64,000 nucleotides of DNA from JBKHYJ01 sp046565505 (lineage in GTDB: Bacteria; Acidobacteriota; Blastocatellia; UBA7656). The stretch is from the NCBI GenBank assembly GCA_046565505.1, contig JBKHYJ010000022.1, positions 248,001 through 312,000 on the forward strand. Reading direction: 5' to 3'. The position numbers were made by a program, and so were the translations under genes. Below the pieces are notes generated by a model that made no database searches, was not told the origin of the DNA, and saw nothing but the letters and a program-made list of their open reading frames with translations. Below, one piece after another: positions 18,919 through 27,627 of the stretch (position 1 is the first letter of the stretch; every line of letters starts with the position of its first letter).

Positions 18919-19872
18919 CTACGCCAGGGTCGCGGCCTTCGGCGATTCCACCCAGGTGAACCAGCCGAACTCGTCCTCGGCCCTGCCCGTGACGATGTCG
19001 AAGAATCGGTTCTGAATCTCGGTGGTGAGCTGGCCGCGCTTGCCGGCCCCGACCTGCACCCTGTCAACAGAGCGTATCGGCGTGATCTCGGCGGCGGTCC
19101 CGGTGAAGAAGATTTCGTCGGAGATGTAAAGCATCTCGCGGGGTATGGCGCGTTCGAGTACAGGTATGCCCATCCCCTCGCATATCTTGATGACCGAATC
19201 CCTCGTGATGCCCGGCAGCACCGTCGAATAGAGCGGCGGCGTCATCACAGTGCCGTTCTTGATTAAGAAGATGTTCTCGCCCGACCCTTCGCTGATATAA
19301 CCTTCCGGGTCGAGGGCTATGCCTTCGGCATAGCCGTTAATCTTGGCTTCCATCTTTATGAGTTGCGAATTCATGTAATTCGCGCTGGCCTTCGCCATAG
19401 ACGGGAGCGTGTTGGGCGCTATGCGCGTCCAACTCGACACGCACACGTCCACTCCCTGTTCGATGGCTTCGGCGCCGAGGTACTTGCCCCACTGCCAGGT
19501 CGCTATGCAGGTCTCGATGGGGCTGGAGAACGGGTCCACACCGAACGCGCCATAGCCCCGAAATATCATGGGTCTTAAGTAGCACTCTTTATAATTGTTG
19601 GCCGTGACTATCTGCCTGCATGCCTCCTTAATCTCGTCGTAGCTGAACGGGACCTGCATGCGGTAGATGCGCGCGGAATTCAGCAGCCGCTCCAGGTGCG
19701 CGTCGAGGCGAAAAATCCCCGGGCCTTGCTTCGTGTTGTAACACCTTATGCCCTCAAAAACATACGAGGCGTAATTGACCACATGCGACATCACATGGAT
19801 TGTGGCCTTCTCCCAGGGGATCAACTCTCCGTTGCGCCACACGATTGCGCCATGTTCCTGCTCTGTTGCCAT
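18919..19872 (-). CDS. ilvE: Branched-chain amino acid aminotransferase
   Basis: This 317-aa class IV PLP enzyme transfers the amino group between glutamate and the branched-chain 2-oxo acids, the last step of Ile, Leu and Val synthesis. The family signatures are VFEGIRCY near the N-terminus and LRPMIFRGYGAFG. The PLP lysine region is SMAKASANYMNSQL, and the C-terminal motif is ISEGSGENIFLI followed by PGITRDSVI. The start at 19872 has AGGAG seven bases upstream and removes an unlikely 16-residue extension. No other branched-chain pathway gene is adjacent. Confidence 0.93.
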   Translation of the reverse strand: MATEQEHGAIVWRNGELIPWEKATIHVMSHVVNYASYVFEGIRCYNTKQGPGIFRLDAHLERLLNSARIYRMQVPFSYDEIKEACRQIVTANNYKECYLRPMIFRGYGAFGVDPFSSPIETCIATWQWGKYLGAEAIEQGVDVCVSSWTRIAPNTLPSMAKASANYMNSQLIKMEAKINGYAEGIALDPEGYISEGSGENIFLIKNGTVMTPPLYSTVLPGITRDSVIKICEGMGIPVLERAIPREMLYISDEIFFTGTAAEITPIRSVDRVQVGAGKRGQLTTEIQNRFFDIVTGRAEDEFGWFTWVESPKAATLA

Positions 19873-20089
19873 ATTCTTACTCCTGTATAGAAGATGTGAC
19901 GGTGTGCGCCCGCCGCGCACGATTCGGTCGGAGCCTCGGATGTGGGTGCGTTGTCAAACGATAAGAAGAGCACAAACCATAATACGGAAGCATCCAGAGG
20001 GCGGTCAAGTTAAACTCCGGCGCGCGCCGCCGCGCGTTACCGCCGCGGGAAGAGCCGGCCCGCCCGCCATACTTGCTGCGCCTATAACT

Positions 20090-22981
20090 TCATTCCCCCG
20101 CGAGCGTTGCGCGGGCCAGTATGGACGGGGGGATGGGCTCCAAAAATGGGGAGATTGCCGGGAAGGCGCTCGGGCCGCCCCCCTCGTAGGCGCTCTGCGG
20201 GTAGATGAAATAGAGGTGGCGTTTGGCGCGCGTCGTCGCGACGTAGAGCAGCCGCCTCTCTTCTTCCAGGTCCTCGAAGGCGTCATACGCCCGCGTGGAC
20301 GGGAAGCAGCCGTCCGTCATCCATATGATAAACAGCGCGTCCCATTCCAGCCCCTTCGCCGAATGGACCGTCGAGAGCGTGACGTAGCCCTGCCCGCGCG
20401 CGGCCGCTTCCGCAAGCGCGCTGTCTATGGGGTCGAGCGCCACGTCCGTCAGCAACTCCTCGCCGCTCTTGTAGCGTTTAGAGATGGTGATCAGGTGGTC
20501 CAGGTCGCGCTGCCGCCGCGGGTAGTCGTCGTACCTGCTTTGGAGGATGGGTCTGTAGAACCGCTCTATGGCCGTCACCTGCGTCCGGGGCAGCTTGCCC
20601 TCTGCGGTAGTCTCGAGCAGGTGCGCGAGCTTAACGAGCGCGGGCCCGTAGCTGGCCTTGGCCGGGAACTGTTTCAACTTCTTGAACAGAGACTCCTTCG
20701 CCTTCGGCGTCCTGAAGTCTTTTCTTTCGATGTCGAGGTAGTTGATGATTTGCTCGACGGTGGCGTCGCCTATGTGGTCAAGGAGCTTCAGCGCGCGGAA
20801 CCACGACAGCGTGTCGGAGGGGTTGACGACCACGCGCAGGAAGGCGAGCACGTCCTTTATGTGTGCGGATTCCGCGAACCGAATCCCGCCGAACTTGCGG
20901 AAGGGGATGGCGTGCTTGCCCAGCTCTACCTCCAGGTCGAAGGAGTGTGAGCCGGCGCGGAACAGCACCGCGACCTCGCGCAGCGGCACGCCCTCGTCGA
21001 GCATCTCCCCTATGCGCTGCGCGACGAAGCGCGACTGCTCGTTCTCGTCGCGGGCCTCTATGAGCATGGGCGTCGGGCCTTCCGTCACCTGCGAGAACAG
21101 CCGCTTGCGGTAGCCGTCGCTGGCTTCGCTGATGATGGCGTTCGCCACCTCCAGGATCGGCTGCGTGCTGCGGAAGTTTTCTTCGAGCTTTATCACGCGG
21201 GCGCCCGGGAAGAGCTGTGGGAACTCCAGCATGTTTTCAAAGCTCGCGCCGCGGAACGAGTAGATCGACTGGCACTCGTCGCCGACCACCGCGACGTTGT
21301 CATGCGAGGACGCCATCAGCCTCACTATCTGCGCCTGTAATTTGTTGGTGTCCTGGTACTCGTCAACCAGTATGTAGCGGAACTGGGACGAGATCTTCTG
21401 ACGCAGCTCCTCGCTCCCTTCGAGCGCGTCGCGCAGCCGCACGAGCAGGTCGTCGTAGGTCAAAAGGTGGTGCTCGCGCTTGTACTGCTCGAACCTCGCG
21501 AACAGGCTTTCGAGGGCCTCGCGCTCGCCGGCGAACTGCGGGTAATGCCGGCCGACGACTTCTTCCAGTGGGATGAGCTTGTTGGCGATCATGCTGAAGA
21601 TCGCGCAGAGGGTCCGCTTGCGCGGCAGCCGCCGCTCCTTCGTGGAGCTGAGCCCCGACTGCCGCCGCACGAGGTCCACCAGGTCCTCCGTGTCGGCCGA
21701 GTCCAGCACGACGAACGAGCGGCGCACGCCCGCAAGCTCGGCGTATTTCCTCAGCGCGAAGTGAGACATGGAGTGAAACGTGCCGCCGGAGACGCGCTGG
21801 CACCGCTCGTCGGCGAGGGCCGCCGCCCGCGAGAGCATGCTCGTCGCCGCGCGGCGCGTGAACGTCAGCAGCAACACGGACTCCGGCCGGACGCCGAGTT
21901 CTACGAGCCGCGCCACGCGGTAAACGAGCGTCCGCGTCTTCCCCGTGCCCGCCCCGGCGACTATCAAGAGCGGGCCATCGACCGTCGTCACCGCCCGGTA
22001 CTGCGTTTCGTTAAGCTCTTTTTCGTAGTCTACCTTGGGCGCGCGCCGGGCCGCCGCGCCGGCCGGCTTCAATACCAGTCTCGTCCTCGCCGGCTCCGTC
22101 GCCTTGCCGAGCTCCAGGTCGCGCTTGAAGGATTTCAGCTCCGCGGAGATTTCTTTGATGCTCTGGTAGCGATTTTTCGGCGCTTTGGTCAGCGCCCTGC
22201 CGACGATGTCATGTAGCTTGCGGGGCAGGCCGGGCTTAATCACGTGCGTTGGCTCCGGCTCCTCGTGCAGTATGGCATGCATGGTGTCTATGTCGTTTTC
22301 GCCCGCGAACGGGCACGACCCCGTGAGCATCTCGTAGAGCACGACGCCGAAAGAGAAAATGTCGCTGCGGAGGTCGGCGCGCCGCCCGAGCAACTGCTCG
22401 GGCGACATGTACTTCACGGTCCCCATGATCACGCCGGAGTTCGTCTTGACGTGGATGACCGTCTTCTCGGTGCTGTCGGCGGTGAAGTGTCGCTTCGGGT
22501 CGATGAGCTTCGCGAGCCCGAAATCCAAAATCTTCGCGTAGCCGTCATGGCTTATCATGAGGTTCTCGGGCTTCAGGTCGCGGTGTACGATGCCGTGCTC
22601 GTGAGCTTTGCTTAACCCTTCGGCGATCTGTATAGCGATCTCTAAAGCGTCTTTGATCGCCAGCGGCCCGGCGGCGATCTTCTGGCGCAGCGTCTCGCCG
22701 TGTATGTACTCGGTTACGATGAACGGCTTGCCGTCGGCATCGCCTATCTCGTAGACGGTCATTATGTGCGGGTGGTTCAGGGCAGAGGCCGCGCGCGCCT
22801 CCTGGAGGAAGCGGCGGCGGCGCTCTTCGTGCGAGACGGCGTCCGCGGGCAGGACCTTTAGCGCCACCACGCGGTCGAGCCTCTCATCGACGGCCTTGTA
22901 GACGGCCCCCATGCCGCCCGCGCCTAGCGGCTCAATTATCCGGTAGTGCGCTATGAGTGTGCCTTCCGTGATGAAGTCCAT
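20090..22981 (-). CDS. Ser/Thr protein kinase fused to UvrD/Rep-type DNA helicase
   Basis: This single 963-aa reading frame has two complete enzymes. Residues 10-285 are a PknB-type kinase: Gly loop LGAGGMGAVYKA (19-30), Lys42 (VALKVL), Glu61, catalytic HRDLKPEN (133-140), DFG (153-155) and GTVKYMSPEQ. Residues about 320-950 are an SF1A helicase: motif I AGAGTGKT (342-349), motif Ia LLTFTRRAA, motif II VDEYQDTN (D540), motif III VVGDECQSIYSFRGA, motif IV LEENFRS, motif V TVHSAKGLEW and motif VI LLYVATTRAK. A basic, proline-containing linker of about 35 residues joins them. All catalytic residues are kept in both halves. The start could also be TTG 24 bases earlier. Confidence 0.93.
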   Translation of the reverse strand: MDFITEGTLIAHYRIIEPLGAGGMGAVYKAVDERLDRVVALKVLPADAVSHEERRRRFLQEARAASALNHPHIMTVYEIGDADGKPFIVTEYIHGETLRQKIAAGPLAIKDALEIAIQIAEGLSKAHEHGIVHRDLKPENLMISHDGYAKILDFGLAKLIDPKRHFTADSTEKTVIHVKTNSGVIMGTVKYMSPEQLLGRRADLRSDIFSFGVVLYEMLTGSCPFAGENDIDTMHAILHEEPEPTHVIKPGLPRKLHDIVGRALTKAPKNRYQSIKEISAELKSFKRDLELGKATEPARTRLVLKPAGAAARRAPKVDYEKELNETQYRAVTTVDGPLLIVAGAGTGKTRTLVYRVARLVELGVRPESVLLLTFTRRAATSMLSRAAALADERCQRVSGGTFHSMSHFALRKYAELAGVRRSFVVLDSADTEDLVDLVRRQSGLSSTKERRLPRKRTLCAIFSMIANKLIPLEEVVGRHYPQFAGEREALESLFARFEQYKREHHLLTYDDLLVRLRDALEGSEELRQKISSQFRYILVDEYQDTNKLQAQIVRLMASSHDNVAVVGDECQSIYSFRGASFENMLEFPQLFPGARVIKLEENFRSTQPILEVANAIISEASDGYRKRLFSQVTEGPTPMLIEARDENEQSRFVAQRIGEMLDEGVPLREVAVLFRAGSHSFDLEVELGKHAIPFRKFGGIRFAESAHIKDVLAFLRVVVNPSDTLSWFRALKLLDHIGDATVEQIINYLDIERKDFRTPKAKESLFKKLKQFPAKASYGPALVKLAHLLETTAEGKLPRTQVTAIERFYRPILQSRYDDYPRRQRDLDHLITISKRYKSGEELLTDVALDPIDSALAEAAARGQGYVTLSTVHSAKGLEWDALFIIWMTDGCFPSTRAYDAFEDLEEERRLLYVATTRAKRHLYFIYPQSAYEGGGPSAFPAISPFLEPIPPSILARATLAGE

Positions 22982-23136
22982 ATCGGGATTCTTACGCTTA
23001 AACAACCCGCTACACGATCGTTGATTAATTGTAGTTCATCCGGGTGAGTAACTAAAGCGGAAGACACGGATTTGAGTGCGCCGCGCGCCCTTTTCCGCGC
23101 CGGGCATGCGGGCGCGCCGCCATTATTAGCCGGTAA

Positions 23137-23676
23137 TTAATCTTTCACGTAACGCGACAACGCCTCCTGCCACTTACCCTGCGCTTTCAGTATCAACTCG
23201 ATCACTTCGCGTACCGCGCCGCGGCCGCCCGCGCGGCGCGTCACGAGGTGTGAATGTTGCTTCGCCTCCTGGACGGCGTCGGCCACGGCGACGGCGAGCC
23301 CCGCCCGCCGGAGCAGCGGTATGTCTATAACGTCGTCGCCCATGTAACAGGCCTCCTCGTCTTTGAGCCCTTCTTCGGAGAGTATCTTTTCGTAAGGCTC
23401 CGTCTTCACCCAGGCCATCTCGTAGAGGTGAGCTACGCCGAGCTCTTTCGCGCGCGCGCGCACGACCGACGACTCGCGGCCCGAGATGATCGCGGCCTTA
23501 AGGCCCGCCCGTTGCAGCATCACGACCGCGTGGCCGTCTTTGACGTCGAAGGCTTTAGTCTCGTCGCCGCCCGGCAGCATGATTATTCGCCCATCGGTGA
23601 GCACGCCATCGCAGTCTACGATCAATATCTTTATCTTGCGCGCGCGCTCTGTTATGTCGTCAATCGTGTCGGCCAC
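23137..23676 (-). CDS. kdsC: KdsC-type HAD phosphatase
   Basis: This 179-aa protein matches the HAD subfamily IIIA phosphatase KdsC, which dephosphorylates KDO-8-phosphate to KDO for lipopolysaccharide synthesis. The nucleophile motif is VDCDGVLTDGR (D21, D23), the second motif is IISGRES, and the third is GDDVIDIPLLRRAG. The short cap insertion and tetramer-like size fit KdsC. It starts at GTG with GAAGGAG five bases upstream. It lies 10 bases from the next HAD gene, so both are probably co-transcribed. It could be a related KdsC-like phosphatase with another sugar-phosphate substrate, since no kdsA/kdsB is adjacent. Confidence 0.82.
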   Translation of the reverse strand: MADTIDDITERARKIKILIVDCDGVLTDGRIIMLPGGDETKAFDVKDGHAVVMLQRAGLKAAIISGRESSVVRARAKELGVAHLYEMAWVKTEPYEKILSEEGLKDEEACYMGDDVIDIPLLRRAGLAVAVADAVQEAKQHSHLVTRRAGGRGAVREVIELILKAQGKWQEALSRYVKD

Positions 23677-23686
23677 TGGCGCTCCT

Positions 23687-24352
23687 TCACCGGAATAACT
23701 CTTTCAACTCGTCGAACCGACTAATCATCGCGTCGGGCGAAGTCTCGGCCAGCTGCGCCGCCGTGCGGTAGCCGTAGTTTGCCGCGCAGGTGAGCGCCCC
23801 CGCGCCGCGGCCCGCGATCACGTCGTTTTCGCTGTCGCCTATCATCACGGCGTCGGCCGCAGCGCCCCCGAGCAGCTTTATCGCCTCGCGCACGGGCCAG
23901 GGGTCGGGCTTGCGCGCGGGCACCGTGTCGCCGCCCACTATCGCGTCGAAGTGCCGCGCGATGCCGAAGTGATCGAGCATCCGGTGCGTGAACCGCGCCT
24001 CTTTGCTCGTGACGACGGCTTTGCGCTTGTGCCTGAAATGCCCGAGCGTTTCGGCGACGTTCGGGTAAAGCGCCGCCGTGTTGAGCATCGCGGCGGCGTA
24101 ATGCTCGTGCGTAAGCCTGATGGCCTCGGCATGCATGCCATCGCCGGGCGGCTCCTGATTCGGGTGCGTCACCGTCAGGCAGCGGTAAACCGTCACGGGG
24201 ATGCCATTGCCGATGATGCCCGCGATGGCCTCCCTGCTGAGCGGCGGGCGGCTGAAATCGCTCAACATCTGGTTGAGTGAGGCGGTCAGGTCACCCAGCG
24301 TGTCGATGAGCGTGCCGTCGAGATCAAAAAGCATTAACTCAACTGAGATCAT
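23687..24352 (-). CDS. gph: HAD-IA phosphatase, phosphoglycolate phosphatase-like
   Basis: This 221-aa protein is a HAD-IA hydrolase with FDLDGTLIDTLGDLTASLNQ (nucleophile Asp in DLDGT), motif II VVTSKEARF and motif III GDSENDVIAGRGAGA. A helical cap lies between motifs I and II, as in Gph and PGP proteins. Gph removes phosphate from 2-phosphoglycolate, a by-product of DNA repair and of oxygenation reactions. The substrate remains inferred because the family is promiscuous. It overlaps no neighbour and is 10 bases before the KdsC gene, so the two are one transcript. Confidence 0.8.
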   Translation of the reverse strand: MISVELMLFDLDGTLIDTLGDLTASLNQMLSDFSRPPLSREAIAGIIGNGIPVTVYRCLTVTHPNQEPPGDGMHAEAIRLTHEHYAAAMLNTAALYPNVAETLGHFRHKRKAVVTSKEARFTHRMLDHFGIARHFDAIVGGDTVPARKPDPWPVREAIKLLGGAAADAVMIGDSENDVIAGRGAGALTCAANYGYRTAAQLAETSPDAMISRFDELKELFR

Positions 24353-24493
24353 AACGGTGGCGGGCGATGGGTGGCGGGCCTGAATAAAGGGTCAACCTCT
24401 CCCGCCACCTGTCGGCTACGCTTCTTCTTCCTTACAGTCCATCAAGTACGGGGGCGATAAGGGGGAGTTCTTTCGCCTCACGCTCATCACCCC

Positions 24494-26149
24494 TCACTGT
24501 TTCGGGCACTTCTGTTCTATCAACCGCCTGAGCGCGAGCGCGTCCTGGTTGTTGGCGTCGATCTGGAGCGCCTTGGCGGCGGAGGTCTCGGCCGACTGGC
24601 AGTCGTTTTTTAAGACCGCGATGCGGCCCAGCAGCACGTGCGCGGCCACGAGCCTGGGGTTCCAAAAGATGGCGGCTTTCAGCGCGTTCACCGCGCGGTC
24701 AAAGTCCCCGCGCCGCTCGTAGATCCGGCCCATCAGCAAATGAGCCTCATGATTTTGCGGCTGCGACTCTATCAGCTTGCCGAGCGACGCGAGCGCGTCT
24801 TCGTTGCGCCCCGCGTCGAAGGCGTTGCGCGCAGACTCTAACAACTGCTCGGCCTGCGGCGTGAGGCTGCTGACCTGTGTCTGCGCGTTCAGCCGCTCGT
24901 CCTGCTCACGCTTGTAGCGGTAGTAATTGATCTTGCTGAAGGAAGTCTTCACCCGCGCGAGGGCGGGCGCGCCCCTGGTCTCCCACTGCGCGAATGCGGG
25001 CAGGAGCTTCTTCGCCTGGTTCGCCGCTTCGGTCGCGCCCGCCTGGTCGGCCGCCGCCGCGAGCGCCTTGCTCAGCACGTAAAACGCCTCGCCATCGGAC
25101 GGCCGCTGCTTCGTCTCGTTCTTGAGCGTGTCGGCCGCGGCCCCGTAGTTCTTCGCCAGGAAGTAGGCGTAGCCGAGGTTGAACAGCGTGTCCGTGTCGC
25201 GCGGCGCGGCGTCGGCTGCGGGCTTTAGGTGGTTGATGGCTTCCGGGAAAAGCTTCTGCTTGATGAACAGCACGCCGATGTTGTTGTAGACCTCGTAAAG
25301 CGGCAGGCGCGGGGCCAGCTTCTGAAGCGTCGCGAGTGATTTGTCTGTCTGGCCGAGCGCGTTCTGCGCCACCCCTATGTAGAACTGCGTCTCGTCGTAG
25401 CGCGGGTCCTTTTCCTCTATGAGCAAGAGCTGTTCGAGCGCCTCTTTATAATCGCCGGCCTCGAAATGTAAGCGGCCCATCTCGAATATCGCCGGGGTGT
25501 ACCTGTTTTTGGTCTTCTCCGAATACTCCTTTATCGCCCGGTCGAGGAAGCCGATCCGGGCGTCGCGGTCGCGCGTAAGGGTGCCTTTGATGAAGTTCTC
25601 GAACGCCCCTACGGGCGCCTGCGTCGCGTCGTTGACGATCATCTCGCGCGAGTAGGGGAGGGCCGGGTTATGCTGGTAGAGTATCTCGTAAGCCAGCTCG
25701 CCCTGGAGCTTTTGAAGGTCGACGAGCGGCCCGCCCCTGTTAAACTCTTTGCCGACCAGCCGCCCCTCTCGGATGTCGATGACGCGGGCGGTGATCGTGA
25801 TGGTGCTGTCGCGCCCCTCGCCGGCTATGCGGTACGTGCCCATAACGACGAGGTTCGCGCCCGCGCGCTCGGCTATTTTTATCATCGTCGCGCGCGTCAG
25901 GATCGCCGTGGGCGGGAGCCCTTCTTGTTTATACGCCACGTTGCGCTCGTCCGGGCGGATGCCCACGAGGCCGGGCTTGTCCAGCAGGTCGGCTAGCGTC
26001 GCTGCGAAGCTTTCGCCGACCCAGTTATACTCGGCGCGGCCCGAGACGTTTTCAAATGGCATCGTCACTATCGTGTCGGTGGCCGCCGCGCCCGCGAACG
26101 CGGCGTTCGCCAGCGTGAGGACGAAGGTAAGGGCCAATCGTTTAATCAT
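24494..26149 (-). CDS. Exported TPR protein with FlgO/CsgG-like N-domain
   Basis: This 551-aa protein begins with a signal peptide (MIKRLALTFVLTLANAAFA). A domain of about 120 residues follows that resembles FlgO/CsgG/TolB-N-like folds (VTMPFENVSGRAEYNWVGES, GANLVVMGTYRI). Many TPR repeats run from about 190 to the end, for example PAIFEMGRLHFEAGDYKEALEQ. It probably sits in the periplasm or outer membrane as a scaffold. ATG at 26149 starts the signal peptide cleanly, but an ATG 11 codons earlier is possible. No partner is apparent. Confidence 0.72.
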   Translation of the reverse strand: MIKRLALTFVLTLANAAFAGAAATDTIVTMPFENVSGRAEYNWVGESFAATLADLLDKPGLVGIRPDERNVAYKQEGLPPTAILTRATMIKIAERAGANLVVMGTYRIAGEGRDSTITITARVIDIREGRLVGKEFNRGGPLVDLQKLQGELAYEILYQHNPALPYSREMIVNDATQAPVGAFENFIKGTLTRDRDARIGFLDRAIKEYSEKTKNRYTPAIFEMGRLHFEAGDYKEALEQLLLIEEKDPRYDETQFYIGVAQNALGQTDKSLATLQKLAPRLPLYEVYNNIGVLFIKQKLFPEAINHLKPAADAAPRDTDTLFNLGYAYFLAKNYGAAADTLKNETKQRPSDGEAFYVLSKALAAAADQAGATEAANQAKKLLPAFAQWETRGAPALARVKTSFSKINYYRYKREQDERLNAQTQVSSLTPQAEQLLESARNAFDAGRNEDALASLGKLIESQPQNHEAHLLMGRIYERRGDFDRAVNALKAAIFWNPRLVAAHVLLGRIAVLKNDCQSAETSAAKALQIDANNQDALALRRLIEQKCPKQ

Positions 26150-26367
26150 GCGCAAAATGGAGCGGGCCGCCGCGCTCGCCATATCGACGCCGGACGGCCC
26201 GAAATCATTCCCTCATTCTAATAACGTATTGCTGCGCTATCACTCAATGGACTATTTTCCCGTCCGATCGCGGCGGCTGTCAACCTGGTTCATCTGGCGC
26301 TCGCTCGGCCGTGGCGTCGACGCACGCGCCGAACGCGGGCAGTGCCGCGCGGGCGAAAGTGCCCGGA

Positions 26368-26396
26368 TTGACACGCCGCGCGGGCTGTAGTAGCTT
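26368..26396 (+). promoter_or_regulatory. Promoter candidate upstream of phoH operon
   Basis: TTGACA (26368-26373) and TAGCTT (26391-26396) are separated by 17 bases. It would produce a leader of about 130 bases before the phoH TTG start. Confidence 0.5.
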
Positions 26397-26442
26397 TGAT
26401 TCATGATCTGCGCCGACCAGCCGATGCCTCTTACGGCCCGCA

Positions 26443-26451
26443 TGATATAAT
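26443..26451 (+). promoter_or_regulatory. Extended -10 promoter candidate upstream of phoH operon
   Basis: TGATATAAT (26443-26451) is a perfect extended -10 with TATAAT at 26446-26451. No good -35 is visible at 17 bases. The start would be near 26458, giving a leader of about 72 bases. Confidence 0.55.
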
Positions 26452-26530
26452 GACTATGTTTCGCTGTTCGCGCTTATGAGCCAGGAGGCTCGGCCGTGCG
26501 CTTTTTTTATCTGGGGGAAAATTAGAAGTA

Positions 26531-27493
<963 letters not shown>

Positions 27494-27627
27494 GGTCGCG
27501 TGTCGCCGGTCGCAGGTCGCCGATTGTGAGAGGCACGGCCGTCGCCCGACCCCGCCATGCGACGACCCGTATTGAAGCCGGCGAGGCGGCCCCGCCGGCC
27601 GGCGTTCCACATTCGGCGATCTAGCAT

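Larger units (their letters stand above)
26150..26530. other. 381-base divergent gap with tandem promoters for phoH
   Basis: The gap separates the TPR gene (minus) from the phoH operon (plus). It holds two plus-strand promoter candidates (26368-26396 and 26443-26451) and no gene. I saw no small RNA-like terminator here. Confidence 0.5.

Noticed and set aside
19775..20950. Plus-strand open frame over the aminotransferase/helicase ends
   Set aside because: It spans two unrelated real genes and the gap, and shows no domain.
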